Counted from the first letter of the stretch, positions 35,840 through 47,356 are shown. The stretch: 64,000 nt of DNA from Okapia johnstoni (GCA_024291935.2 CM044322.1:70237405-70301404), one strand, 5' to 3'. A program made the numbers and translations. The notes: a model not told the origin generated them from the letters alone.

Positions 35840-36420
35840 GCCCAGGTGAGGGCTGGCCGCCCCCGGCTGCCCTGTGGCTGCATTGGCCGGTGGAGGTGGG
35901 CGGGCTCTGGACCGCGGGTCCCTTCCGCCCCCCTCCCGGCACTTGTGTGTCTCAGAACTGGGGCTGGGGCTCTCAGACAGGCAACAAAAGCGGCTTCCCT
36001 CCGCGGCGCTGCCACCTGTTGGGTTTTCACACGTCGGGGTGAGTTGGGGGAGGGAACTGCTGCCCTTTTCTCAGTGTCTGCGGCCGCGCCCCCCCACCCC
36101 CGCCCCCCCGGGACTGGGGGTCTCTTTGCCGCCCAGCGTGGCAGGGCTCAGGGGCTGGGCGGGGAGGGGGCCGCAGCAGCTGGAAGGGGCCCGAGTGGGC
36201 AGGGGCCGGGGCGGCAGCGAGGGGGAGTTTGACGGATTACTCTGCGGCGGAGAGGTCTCTCCCTAATCCCCCTTTGTGTCCCGGCCCGCAGCCCCTCGCT
36301 CGTTCTGACAAGCTGCTAAGCAGAAGGCTTCCAGTCCGAGCGAAGAAAAGGCGGCGCAGCAGGGCGGACGCTAAATCCCCGGCCCTGGGCCCTGGGGAGG
36401 CCGGGGCTGGACTGCAGGCC
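35840..36420. promoter_or_regulatory. GC/CpG-rich block inside SLC45A3 intron 1
   Basis: A sharp rise in GC with C-runs ('ggccgcgcccccccaccccc') and GGGCGG-type boxes about 5 kb downstream of the main promoter. It could be an alternative promoter or an enhancer. No ORF or exon is supported. Confidence 0.35.
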
Positions 36421-39400
36421 TGGGGGGGAGGGCCTTCTCTCTGCAGCCCCGGGGCCTCCCGCTCTACGGCTGCATTCGGAGTGGGGCTCCCGCACGTCCT
36501 GGGGAGCCTGGGGGTCGTGGGCCTTGGCTTCTTATGCAGATCGCTGTTGCCGTTGGTCGGGTGGGGGTGGGGAGCAGACCCTTGCTTCTTTGGAAGTACA
36601 CTTGAGCCCGGAGAATGCAGGCTGAACGTGGGCTGGAAGGCGTGGAAGCGGCATGTAACCTCTTCCCACGTCCCCTTCTCCCTCGCTGCCCAGACAGGAG
36701 GAATTCCCACCGCCCAGTGTCCCAGACAGGGGGGTCTGTCATGGTGGAGAGCTCGCCACCTCACAAATGTGTTCATCTCCCATCTCCTGTCTGGCCAGCA
36801 CAGGCTTTCTGGGGTGTCCTAAGGCTCCTGTGGAGCTGCTGTGGAGAGCTCATTTTGGGGGTGCAGGGGGCTAGGTGTTATAAGGCACGACCAAGGGCAC
36901 TGGCCCCCTGGGACTGAGACAAGGGGCTGGGTGACCGCCCCCCCCAAGAGGTTTTGGTGAGCTTCCAGAGCGATTCCCTGCCCCCGACCCTAGAGGATCT
37001 GAGAGAGGGCAACGTGGGGTGTGGCTCTGGGATCCAGTCTGGTGTGGAGGAAACTGGGGTCCCCTGTCCTGTGCAGTCTCGAGGCCTCTACCTGTGGGCT
37101 GCTCCTTACCTGCAGCGCCGGCCTGGGCTGGGGGGTATTAGGGAGCTTGGCCTGGAGTGACCCCACTGCTTTCTGCCACTGAGTCAGTATTCCTCGCGGC
37201 CCACCTACCCCCTCCCCCATTTCCTTCTCTGTGGGGAGGGGCTCCCCAGCCTCGTGAGAAAGACCACAGTCTGTGTGAGCCTGCAGGGAGGACGGGGTCC
37301 CGGGGCTCCGGGGTCAGGCGAGGGGCTGGGGCCCTTTGATGTGCCCGGGCGGGTGTGGGGCACTGGCTGGCATAAAGAGGCCACAGAGCTGCTGCCTGAC
37401 TTGGGCCAGCCGCCCCCAGCCCCGCTCCCTCGGCCTCTGTCTGTCCGCAGGGGCCGCCTGCTACCCCGGCCCCACCTCTCAGCGAGGGGTGGCAGGAGCC
37501 CCTTTGAACAGCCTCAAAGGCCTCTTTATGCGTCCCTTGACACTCCCTTCCTGCAGGGGCCTTTCCCCCTGCCTCCTCCAGCCCTCTGAGTTTTGGAGAG
37601 AAAGTTCAGGCCAAGTTTCGTTCCTGTTGCTCAGTTGCACTTCCCTGTACTCCCTGCTGAGGCCTAACCTGAGATGGGGCAAGGGGGACAGAGGTGGGCA
37701 CTCCAGCCCTGGAACTTCTGCTAGGCACCGCTGGCTGAGCCCTTAGGAGCCGCCCCCTGGGGGTCGGGCTGGAGTCTCCTTGGGGGTGTACTTAGGTCCT
37801 GCCCATCCCTTCCACCCCGCACCCCTGGCTGCTGTCAGTGAGTTATTCTTTAGATAAACGTTTCCCAGGCCTCTTCTCATGCTTCGGTGGGTGCTGGAAA
37901 GCTGCAGTGGAGCCCGGGGCCCGCTCTGGGGGTGTTGCACCCAGAGTTTTTGGGTATCTGGAGCTGGGCAGGTAAAACGGAGGTTCACCCTCCATCTCCC
38001 AGGGCTTGAGCTCTGCTCCCCCAGAGGGGACAGAAGATGGCCCAGGGCAGCGCTCCCTAAAGCCTTCCAGAAGTCTTGGGTTTCCTTCTGCTTTCTTGCT
38101 GTCCCGTCATCCAGGATCCGGAAAGCAGGAAGGGGGGGTAGTTGGACCTTGAGAAGGACTTGTCCTCCTAGAAGTCTTCCGTTCCTGTCCACAGGGTCAG
38201 CCCCCTTTCCCTCCTCTTCCCGCCTCCTCCCCACCAGGTGAGCCCCCCTGGTTGAGTTCAGTGTGCTGAGGGCTCCAGGAGCCATGGGGAGGAGGATCTG
38301 AGTCAGAAGCTGAGTCTCTGAGGCTGGAGGGTGGAGGCACCCTGCCTGTGTCCCTGAGGACGCGAGGGACCCAGCAGGAGTCTCTTCAAGCTTTAGGGAG
38401 AGGTGTTCCCTGGGATGCAGATGGGAGTGGGAGGCAGGAAGGTGGTGACAGACCGCTTCCTGGTCCCCTGCCTGTCCGAGCCGGGGGGCCTGGGCTCCTC
38501 TGTGTCTTCAGAAGGCCCCGGAAGGACCACTGGGGACTCAAGTTGGTGCTGTGGGAGTCCTCCTCTAGTTTCCTCCTTCTGAGGGCTGGGGTGGGAGTGA
38601 AACGGGAGGCTGGGGCACTAGGGAACAGTAAGGAAAAGAAAGGGGGGCTTTGGAAGGGAGGATGTTCTTATGGGCTTGGGCGTCTCTCAGGCAGTTCTGG
38701 GCTGGGAAGAGTCTGGGGTGGCAGGAGTGCTCGAGAGAGGGCTCATCACCCTGAGAGCAGGGCTGCGCAGAGCTGGGGCTGGGCCCGCCCACCTCCTCTC
38801 CAACTCTGTCCTTCAGGAACTCCTCAGCTGGCCCAGGCCTGGTCCTGGGTAGAGCGCCTCCGTCGGGTGGAGACGAGAGCCGGGGATGGGAAGGCACTCG
38901 CTGGGCTGGAGGAGGATTTTGTCCTCCTCAGTCCTGGCTGTGGGGATCTGGACCAAAGGAGGGAGGGAGGCAGGTGGGGTGCTTGATGATTGCTGGAGAG
39001 CTTCAATTTATTCCAAACAGCCGGGGCAAACCAGGGTTTGGGAATGGGTGCCGGATGTGGATGAGGCTGGGTCTGATAAAGTACTGTTTGCTCAAGGAGG
39101 ACCTGGTCCCTTAAAGCCCAGGGCAGGGGAGCCTCCAGGGTGGGGAATGGAAGGGGCTGGAAGCCTTTAGACCCAGAACCCTTCCCTCCAGGTCGGACAG
39201 CACTGCCCCCTGGTCCCCGTGGTCCCCTGCTTTCCTCCTGGGGTCGCCATGGCAGTGCAGTGACTGGGGAGAACTCTAGCGGAACCCACGACCACCAGCT
39301 AAGGGTGTCGTCTGGTCCCCGAACCCACTTTTGTGACCACATGGGTCAGTGTTTTACGCTTCTCCCATGCCACCGACGTAGCAGTCCGTGCCTCTTTCCA

Positions 39401-40911
39401 AAGTGGATGGTCTGGGTCTTAGTGAATCTTGAAGGAGGAGGCTGCTGGTTGTCCAGCCTTATGTGAAGTCCCTTCCTTCCTGATCTACGAGTTTCAGAAC
39501 CCCAGCAGGCAGTTACAGGATGGACACCTCTCAGCCGGGATTGACCGCGATCTGATTTCTTTGTGGTCCAGTGCAGAGAGCACCCACAACATGCTTTGTA
39601 ACGCACAAGGCCCTGTGGGGCTTAGTGATGTTAGATAAAGAAGCGGAAGCACCAAGTTATGAGACGCTGAGATCGGAAGAGGGCACGGACGAGGGCTGAG
39701 GGTGCTCCGGGAATGCTCTTGTGGTTGGGGGGGGGACGGGGGCTGGAGCCAGGCTCTCGGCTGTGAACCTTGCGCAGCAGTAGTGCTTCTCAGCAGCATT
39801 TGTGGCACTGAGTCAGTGAGACCGGGGAAGGCACTCCAGCCTCCAGCCGCAAGTGGTGTGAGGCTCTGTCCATCTATCTACCCACCATGGGGTGAGGACA
39901 GGTTAGGGGACTAGGGCCACCCTCTCTGCCTTCTCTGCACAGCTGACTTGGTTTTCCCTCTTCTGTGGTCACTTGTAAACAGAGTGGACTGCAGTGGGTG
40001 CCGTGGTCAGGAAGCAAGACCTAGAGGCCCACTGCCCGAGGGGTTGGGGACCAGGGTGGGTGCTTCCCTGCTGGGATCTCTGAGCAGAAGGCCCAACAGG
40101 AAGAGCTGCAGGGATTTCTGTGCCAAGAGTGGAGCCTCCCTGGGGGTCACTGGCATCCTCACAGTGGCTGCCAGGTGGTACGGTTTTGTGAGGCTGGGAC
40201 CTGGGACCAGCCCCCCGTCCCCTGAAAGTTGGGCAGCTCGTGTAGGAATGCTTCCTCCTCATGGCCACTGAGCGTGGAGAGAAACTCAAGAGGGATTTTC
40301 AGGCCGAGGTTCTTCCAGGGGAGTGCTTTTCAAATGGTTTCAATGACAGGCTCAAACCCAGCCCGAGAAACCACAGCCTCTTCTCTTCCCCCTTGTCCTC
40401 GTCCTTGGGGTGGTAGTTTGGTGCAGCTTGGCATGTGGCCAGACAATGTGAAACAGGAAGTGTGACTCTTAACAAAGGGGAATTGAACAGCCCAGCTTTG
40501 GGAAGTGGAGAGAGAAAAACAAACCGGGCCTCGCAGAGGGTCTCCAGGAGCACCTTGATAACAGTGCCTGGGGAACTGGGAATTCAGCTGATTTGACTTT
40601 TTTTTTTTTTCCTCCCTTCTATACTAGGAAACAAGTGCAGTTGCAAAGGTATTTCAAAACAGAGAATTACTAACATCTAGTAGCCTCTGGAGTGTACTGA
40701 GGCTTAAAAATCATATTTACCTTATTAATTAGGTCAACCTTAGGCTAACATGAACATGCACTTCCTGACTGCGCAGTAGGGGGTGGCTCCTGGGTGGCAG
40801 GGACACGCCATCAGCCTGGGAGTGAACCAGATTCAGAATTCAGAGCGAGTCCTAGAGCTTGGGTTCCCGGAACTTAATGCTCTGTGTGTGTGATTGTCCC
40901 TGCCCTTTTAG

Positions 40912-41136
40912 GATCTGAGCGTTGACATCTGTCCCCGCCGAGGGCCCCCACGATGACAGGCTGTTAGCATGGCTGAGAAACCAGACCTGCACAAAGGGCC
41001 CGCAGAAGTGGATTTCTGGCTGAGTCCTCGGCGGTTGGTGGCAGCCAGGAGGAGAGGCCTCGGCGTCCGCAGCGAGGTGGAGACGGAGCCTTTCTGGAGC
41101 GCGTGAATGGGCCGGAGCCCCACCTACCGGTCCAGC
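40912..41136 (+). other. SLC45A3: SLC45A3 exon 2, 5' leader portion
   Basis: The acceptor has the tract 'ttgtccctgcccttttag' with AG at 40910-40911. The leader contains a 4-codon uORF (40953-40967) and a 45-codon uORF (40969-41106), whose stop directly abuts an in-frame upstream ATG (41107). The favoured start codon follows at 41137. Confidence 0.75.
40969..41106 (+). other. Upstream ORF in the SLC45A3 leader (45 codons)
   Basis: The ATG at 40969 has A at -3 and G at +4, as strong a context as the main start. The frame begins 'MAEKPDLHKGPAEVDFW' and ends with TGA at 41104-41106, 30 bases before the main ATG, in a different frame. A translated uORF this close would be expected to reduce initiation at the main start. 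Conservation was not tested. No protein family is recognised. Confidence 0.45.
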
Positions 41137-41308
41137 ATGGTCCAGAGGCTGTTGGCAAGCCACCTGCTGCGGCATCGGAAGGCCCAGCTCTTGCTGGTCA
41201 ACCTGCTGACCTTCGGCCTGGAGGTGTGCCTGGCAGCGGGCATCACCTACGTACCACCCCTGCTGTTGGAAGTGGGGGTGGAGGAGAAGTTCATGACCAT
41301 GGTGCTGG
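41137..41308 (+). CDS. SLC45A3: SLC45A3 coding exon 2 (residues 1-57 plus one base)
   Basis: It starts 'MVQRLLASHLLRHRKAQLLL' and ends in 'FMTMVLG' with the glycine codon split 1/2 across the intron. Donor GTGAGT at 41309. It encodes the N-terminus and first membrane span. Confidence 0.95.
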
Positions 41309-44300
41309 GTGAGTCACCGCGTCCTCGTCCCCTCCTGCTCCAGAGGCAGGCCTCCCGGGGAAGGCAGGCACCAGTGCCTCTGCCCCGAAGGTGCCTGCTG
41401 CCCCTGAGCCAGGGGGTCAGCCCTGCTGAGCAGAGGGCTGACCTGGGCGACGGGCTCCGAGAGAAAGAGGAGGAGAGGGCCGTTCCCTGCTTACCTCTGT
41501 GTCCCTGGCCCCTATACATATGCGGCCCCCCAGAGACACGGAGAAACTGCCCTTTGCAATTCAAACCTGTGGCCTCATCCAGCTCCTGCAGAAACGCTTT
41601 GAGGTTACCCATTTCACAGAGAAGATAGTAGAGGCTAATGAGAGGTTACGTGACTTAGCCCGCCTGTACTGCTCACTTAGCTACTGATAAGTTGGGTTGG
41701 GGTCCTCCCCCACCCCCCACGAGGGCTCTTCCTGGCCCCAGGGCAGGGGCTGGGCTCCTGACTGGAGACGAATTCTGCGAAAGCCACAGCAGGCGAACGG
41801 TCACCATCGTTTGGTGGCGAGCAAGCAAACGGTCACTTCCTTCATGCCCAGGAAGAGGGGTCTGTTGGGATGGCAGGCTCAGGATCAGCCTGCCTGTTGA
41901 AACCCTGCCTCCCACTCTCCCTAGCTCCATGCCTGTGCAAGTTATCACTGACCAGCTGCTTCATGCCTCAGTTTCCCGGTCTTAAAATGGGGCGTTAGTG
42001 ATCCCAGTTGTGAGGAGTGCATTGGGGTCCGGTGAAGTAGTCAGCACAGCACCAGTATGGAGCGGGCCCTCCACGCGATGTCATCACTGCTTCCCTCCTC
42101 CTTGAGGAGGTTGGTCCCTTCCCCCCTCTCCGTTCCAAGCCCCAGCCTTCTGCTCACACTCCTTGCCCTTCTTGCAGGCATCGGTCCGGTGCTGGGTCTG
42201 GTCTCGGTCCCACTGCTTGGCTCGGCCAGTGACCACTGGCGTGGGCGCTACGGCCGCCGGAGGCCCTTCATCTGGGCCCTGTCCCTGGGCGTCCTGCTGA
42301 GCCTCTTCCTCATCCCGAGGGCCAGCCGGCTGGCCGGGGCTGCTGTGCCCGGACACCAGGCCGCTGGAGCTGGCGCTGCTGATCCTGGGCGTTGGGCTGC
42401 TGGCCTTCTGCGGTCAGCTGTGCTTCACGCCCCTGGAGGCCCTGCTCTCCGACCTCTTCCGGGACCCGGACCACTGTCGCCAGGCCTTCTCGGTCTACGC
42501 CTTCATGATCGGTCTCGGGGGCTGCCTGGGCTACCTCCTGCCCGCCATCGACTGGGACGCCAGTGCCCTGGCGCCCTACCTGGGCACCCAGGAAGAGTGC
42601 CTCTTTGGCCTGCTCACGCTCATCTTCCTCACCTGCATGGCGGCCACGGCGTTTGTGGCCGAGGAGGCGGCCCTGGGCCCTGCGGAGCCTGCGGAAGGGC
42701 TCTCCGCCGCCTCAGTGCCGCCCTGCTGCCCGTGCCGCGCCCACCTGCCTCTGCGGAACCTGGGTGCCCTCTGTCCTCGGGTGCACCGGCTCTGTTGCCG
42801 CATGCCCCGCGCCCTGCGCCGGCTCTTCGTGGCGGAGCTGTGCAGCTGGATGGCATTCATGACATTCACGTTATTTTACACGGACTTCGTGGGTGAAGGG
42901 CTGTACGAGGGCGTGCCAGGGGCTGAGCCAGGCACGGAGGCCCGCAGACACTATGATGAAGGTAAGGCCTTGGCTGTCCCGGGGGGCTGTTTTGGGAGCT
43001 GCCCTCTGATGCATGTTTGGGCGTGGGAGATGCCCACAGCCTGGGCGTCTAGGCCCCAATTTCCCCATCTGGAAAACGGGCCAGCGTGCAGGCTGCGTGT
43101 GCAGTTGCTCAGGGAGAAGAGCGGCAGGTTGGCTGCAACCTCAGTGGAGCCTCGATCTGTTTGTAAAGTTCTGATCAGTCATTGCCCCAGCCTGGTGGAA
43201 GGAGAGGCTGAGCTTATTTCGGGTCCGGAGGCCAGGCCGAGGTCTGCCTGGCCCCACATTCTGTGTGCCCTGGCCAGCCCCTTCCAGCTCAGGCGTCCCA
43301 AACTCTCACTTTGGAGCCTCCAGCAGGGCTGTCTTGGCCCCCTCCTGGAAGCTGAGTGCTCCGAGCCCTTAGAACAGCTTCCTTGGCCCTTGGCCAGTGG
43401 CTGTGATCCCTTTCCTTAACCTAGACTCCCGCTGCTCGGGTGGGTGCGGGTTGCTAGGGGGTGGGTCTGTGCTCCTGCACCCCCTGTGTTGAGCCCTCTC
43501 CCCCTCCACCCCCAGGAGTCCGCATGGGCAGCCTGGGGCTGTTCCTGCAGTGTGCCATCTCCCTGCTCTTCTCCCTGGTCATGGACCGGCTGGTGCAGCG
43601 CTTCGGCACCCGGGCAGTCTACCTGGCCAGCGTGGTGGCCTTTCCTGTGGCGGCCGGTGCCACGTGCCTCTCCCGCAGTGTGGTGGTGGTGACTGCCTCC
43701 GCTGCCCTCACCGGCGTCACGTTCTCTGCCCTGCAGATCCTGCCCTACACGCTTGCCTCCCTCTACCACCGTGAGAAGCAGGTACTCAGCGGAGCCAGGG
43801 GGAGGGAGGGATGGCTGAGCAGTCCAGAGCCAGGGTCTGGCCAGAGAAGCTGGAGGATGAATTCTTTGATGGGAGAGGAAGCCTGTTGTGGTCCCAGGCC
43901 CAGAGACCTGGGCTGCGGAAGGAGGGTGTAGATTAGATTCTGGGAATGACTTCCTGATGTCAGGATTATAAAGCCCTTAAAGCGGATGATTGCAGGAAAT
44001 GTGAAATCCTCTGGAAATCCTGAAGAAGCAGCCTAGCTGAAGTCCTCAGTCTGGGCTGTGCTGTTCTGTGCAGAAGCAGGGGGCTGGATCAGATGACCTC
44101 TGGGGCACCTAGCTTCCGCAGCCTGTGAGTGGGAAAGGCCTTGTGTGGGCCTTGTTCAGGGAGGGACCTGGTGACTGACCTTGCTCTGGTCTCAGATGGG
44201 GAAAGCTCCCGATTCCTCCCTCTCCTCTTTCAGTTTATCTTCCTTTTCTGTCTGATTCTCTCTTTTCCTGCCTCCCTCCTTTGCCTCGTCCCCTTCCCCT

Positions 44301-46141
44301 GCCCCCACGGCAGATCTCGGAGCCTGAAGTCCCTGTCACCACTCGCCTGGCCACTGTGTAAGTCGGGGGGCCTCCTTCCTGCTTAGCCCCCCACTAAGCA
44401 GCCCCTCCAGGGGCCTCCTCCTGTGGGAACCTTCTGACCCAGGTGTGTGGTCACCTTTGTTGCCTCCACTAGCCTCACTGAGCTGCAGCCCTGTTGCAGA
44501 GTTCTGTCCAGGGGTGTCCCAAGAAAAAAAAGACTTCATAGGGCTTCCAGACTGTAGGGGAGACATGTTCTGTCCCTTGTAGGACACGAGTGAGGTGGCA
44601 GAGAAACACCTAGCTGGGGGGTGTGTTAACTGAATTGGTAGCTGCAGGGGTGGGCATTGTGTGGGGGAACCTGACCTCCATGGCCCCGCGGCACATTGAT
44701 GACCTTTAGCATCCTCCAGTCCCTCCTGCGCTGACTAGGGGCTCAGGCTAGTGTCCGGGGGCCAGGGTTGGGCACGTGCCAGGGAATGTGCTGGGGTTGG
44801 TCTTCCGCACGACTGGGGAGCACGTCTGTCCCTAGGGCAGGGTGGCAGGCTGCAGCGGGGTCCCGGGCATGGTGACTGCCCGCCTCCTCCGTTTCCTGGC
44901 CGCACACGAGCCTTGGCTTGAGCTCCGCCGCGGGCTCCCGGCTCTGAGGCAGCCGACCCTGAGAATGCGGTGTTGCAGGCATGCGTGGGCCCGGGGTCAG
45001 CAGTCAGAAGGGAGGCTCTGGGGCATCACAGGCAGGGCAGGGGCAAGCCACGCTCATCCCAGGCCGGCGGTGAGACAGATAGGATGGCTCCCACAGGAGC
45101 GCAGCTGGGCCGTGGGAGCCGGGATGAGTGTTCTTCGCTTCTCCAGGCTGAGTCTGAGGACCCTCCCTGCCCCTGGCTGGGGCCACAGACCTCGCAGGAG
45201 GGCAGCACCTGCAGCTTGGGCCTGGGCCCCGCGGTGGTGGGGCACGTCTCTGTGGAGGTCGATGGGCTCCCATTGGCGAGGTGGCAGGGGCCGGGAGGAG
45301 GGGCTGGAAAAGTGTGCGGTTCAGGCGGCGGGGTCCTCACCCATGTTGCTCTGCTCCGCCGTGTCTCTCTGCCCACCTGTCTTCCTTCTGCTGTCTATCC
45401 TTTTACCTTGGGGCTCTGTTCTCCGAACTTGCAGTAATGAGTTCGTCTGTCATGCTGATCTGAGGAGAGGCTGGAGGAGACCTCGACATGTGGTTTCAGG
45501 GGTCCCCTTCTGGGCCCCCAACCCCCACTCCTGAGGAGACTCCTCACTGGAGACGCAGACTAAGCAGGGGTCTGCCCAGTTTTCTGCCCTGCTCCCGATT
45601 TTCATTGAGACCCTTTGCTGGCTTCCTCTAGGCCCTGAGATGAAGGCCAGGGCCGGTTCTCACAGCTGGGGGCCCTGTGTCTGGGTGCTGACCTGCACTG
45701 GTGTGTCCCCCCCACCCCCAGGTTTTCCTGCCCAAGTACCGAGGAGACGATGGAGGCGAGGACGGCGTGATGACCAGCTTCCTGCCGGGCCCCAAGGCCA
45801 CATCGCCCTTCCCCCATGGACACGGGGGCCCTGGCCTGCTGGCAAACCCGCCTGCACTCTGCGGGGCCTCTGCCTGCGACAGCTCTGTGTGCACAGCAGT
45901 GGCTGAGCTGCCGGAGGCCCGGGCTGTCCCGGGCCGTGGCATCTGCCTGGACCTGGCCATCTTGGACAGCGCCTTCCTGCTGTCTCAGGTGGCCCCGTCT
46001 TTGCTTATGGGCTTCATCGTTCAGCTCAGCCAGTCCGTCACTGCCTACATGGTCTCGGCGGCAGGCCTGGGTCTGGTTGCCATTTACTTTGTCACGCAGG
46101 TAGTATTTGACAAGAGTGACTTGGCCAAATACTCTGTGTAG
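41137..46141 (+). CDS. SLC45A3: SLC45A3 (prostein; MFS/GPH-type sugar-transporter-like protein), four coding exons, one frameshift
   Basis: Joined exons 41137-41308, 42178-42961, 43516-43781 and 45722-46141 match my memory of human SLC45A3 (553 aa) over their length. Members of SLC45 are 12-span membrane proteins of the major facilitator type, related to plant sucrose-proton symporters. SLC45A3 is prostate-enriched and has been linked to sugar transport and lipid metabolism. Visible features: first membrane span about residues 16-38; the family motif 'RGRYGRRR' at residues 79-86; spans throughout exon 3; a second cytoplasmic-loop motif 'DRLVQRFGTR' in exon 4; a long hydrophilic loop at the start of exon 5; a final span 'VSAAGLGLVAIYFV'. 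The total is 1642 nt, one base too many. The extra G lies in the run 42336-42339; without it the product would be 546 aa. As written, translation leaves the frame after residue 111 and stops at 42894-42896 (about 296 aa). I treat the gene as real, with a probable sequence error. The start at 41137 (A at -3, G at +4) is preferred over the weak in-frame ATG at 41107. Confidence 0.95.
41309..42177 (+). other. SLC45A3: SLC45A3 intron 2
   Basis: An 869-bp GT-AG intron, apparently unique. Part of it (about 41570-42030) has a weak MIR-like look ('cagtttcccggtcttaaaat'). Confidence 0.85.
42178..42961 (+). CDS. SLC45A3: SLC45A3 coding exon 3, with a 1-base insertion
   Basis: The acceptor is 'cttcttgcag' (AG 42176-42177) and the donor GTAAGG begins at 42962. 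The exon is 784 nt. The phases of the neighbouring exons demand a length divisible by three, so 783 is expected. Up to 42335 the frame reads SLC45A3 ('GSASDHWRGRYGRRRPFIWA'). From 42340 SLC45A3 continues in the next frame ('LELALLILGVGLLAFCGQ', 'EALLSDLFRDPDHCRQAFS', 'EPGTEARRHYDEG'). The G4 run 42336-42339 is the breakpoint. Confidence 0.95.
42962..43515 (+). other. SLC45A3: SLC45A3 intron 3
   Basis: A 554-bp GT-AG intron. Nothing else is recognised in it. Confidence 0.88.
43516..43781 (+). CDS. SLC45A3: SLC45A3 coding exon 4
   Basis: Acceptor 'cacccccag' (AG 43514-43515), donor GTACTC at 43782. It encodes 'VRMGSLGLFLQCAISLLFSL' through 'LASLYHREKQ', with membrane spans and the 'DRLVQRFGTR' loop, and ends on a codon boundary. 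Confidence 0.95.
43782..45721 (+). other. SLC45A3: SLC45A3 intron 4
   Basis: A 1.94-kb GT-AG intron, GC-rich, with several accidental open frames and no recognised repeat or exon. Confidence 0.88.
45722..46141 (+). CDS. SLC45A3: SLC45A3 terminal coding exon 5
   Basis: The acceptor is a C-rich tract with AG at 45720-45721. It encodes 139 residues from 'VFLPKYRGDDGGEDG' to the C-terminus 'DKSDLAKYSV', with TAG at 46139-46141. The Gly/Pro-rich loop is several residues shorter than I recall for human, explaining 546 rather than 553 residues. Confidence 0.95.
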   Translation, partial: VFLPKYRGDDGGEDGVMTSFLPGPKATSPFPHGHGGPGLLANPPALCGASACDSSVCTAVAELPEARAVPGRGICLDLAILDSAFLLSQVAPSLLMGFIVQLSQSVTAYMVSAAGLGLVAIYFVTQVVFDKSDLAKYSV

Positions 46142-46803
46142 GGTGCTTGCCACACACGGAGGGTGGAGGGCCTGCCTCCCCGGTTCCTGCTCCCCCTGCT
46201 CAGCCTCCTGGGGCCGGGGCTAGCCTTGCCCTTTCTGCTGCTGCTAAAGTGGTTGGGGTGGCTCTCCGCTGCCTCCCCGTGGCAGCTAGGTGCTTCTTCC
46301 CTCCCATCTCTTTCCCTCCCAGTGCTAAGCCAGTCCTTAGGGCCGGCTGGCTTGGTAGCACTTCAGAAGGCTTCAGTCTGGACTTCTTCAAGGGGAGAAG
46401 GGCAGGGCATTTAAGTAACTCCATGCACTGGAATGCAGGACTCTGCCGGAGGATCACCCAGGCTCAGGGTGGACAGCTAGTGTCCTGGTCAAGATACACC
46501 CAGCCAAGGGATTGGGGTAAATCCCAAATTTGAGTAAATGCAGCCACCTGTTCTGGCACCAAGTCCCTTTATCCCGTAGGTTCTCTCATTGTCGCTTCTG
46601 CATGGGAGTTTCTACTGTGAAACTCTGCAGGATTTGCAAGTATGAAAATGATTTGGGGGGAACACAATCCTGAGGGGTGAGGGCAAGCTGCCCCGCCCTC
46701 CAGCACCCCGTTTCTGCTATTCCCCCCCACTACATTTGATTAGGACTTTGCTTGTTGGCCCCTGTGGTGCCATCACAGGGACCCTGGTCTTTAAATATTT
46801 AAC

Positions 46804-46812
46804 TTATTTATT
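46804..46812 (+). promoter_or_regulatory. SLC45A3: AU-rich element nonamer (first)
   Basis: TTATTTATT within 'ttaacttatttatttaag' in the 3' UTR, a class of element bound by mRNA-decay factors. A second copy is at 47348-47356. Confidence 0.5.
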
Positions 46813-47347
46813 TAAGTAAAAGGGGAATCAAGGTGTCTAGGAGTTGGGTAGGATGAGATCCTCGGCGACTAGGTCCCCTGAGATGGTTGGTTATTGGGCT
46901 GAGAGTTGCCAGATTCTCCTTCTTCTGGAGGGATTGGTCTGGCCCCCAAACTGCCTAACCCTGAGCTTGCAAGCTCCACTCACCCCAACTGATACCCCAG
47001 CTCCTGGTACCCGAGGTGGGGAGGGCTGGGAAATGTGAAGGGTGGGGCTCCAAGTCTCAGCAGCCTCCCTAGCCCCCCACCCCATGACCTAGCCAGCCCC
47101 CAAACGCTCCATCACCTCTAGGACTGGGCTGCCCAAGCCCAGCTTTCCCGCCCTCTCCACAGCTCCCTCCTTGGGGCTGTTTTGGGACCAGAAGCACAGA
47201 GTGTGGCTCCTTGAGCCTTTATCAGTCTCGACCCCCAGGGCATATCTGTGCTTAAGGACTCTAGTGCAGAAACTCAGGAGCACCCCCTGCCTGGGCTAAG
47301 GAGGTCTTATCTCTCTGGGGGTTTAAAGTGCCGTTTGTAATAATGTC

Positions 47348-47356
47348 TTATTTATT
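47348..47356 (+). promoter_or_regulatory. SLC45A3: AU-rich element nonamer (second)
   Basis: TTATTTATT about 60 bases upstream of the poly(A) signal. Confidence 0.5.

Larger units (their letters stand above)
31173..40911 (+). other. SLC45A3: SLC45A3 intron 1
   Basis: A 9.7-kb intron between the proposed exon 1 and the coding-start exon. It is GC-rich over much of its length, with many accidental open frames and no recognisable protein. It contains MIR remnants, an antisense BovB (34239-34505) and a second GC/CpG-rich block (35840-36420) that may be an alternative promoter or enhancer. Confidence 0.7.

Noticed and set aside
35672..36822. Several 110-200-codon frames in the intronic GC-rich block
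   Set aside because: Overlapping frames on both strands with no recognisable sequence and no splice support; composition effect.
42057..42896. A 279-codon open frame as a distinct protein
   Set aside because: The first part is intron, the middle is SLC45A3 residues 58-111, and the remainder is SLC45A3 exon 3 read in the wrong frame after the extra G.
42505..43419. A 304-codon open frame as a distinct protein
   Set aside because: Only 42505-42961 is SLC45A3 exon 3 coding. The rest is intron 3 read through the donor.
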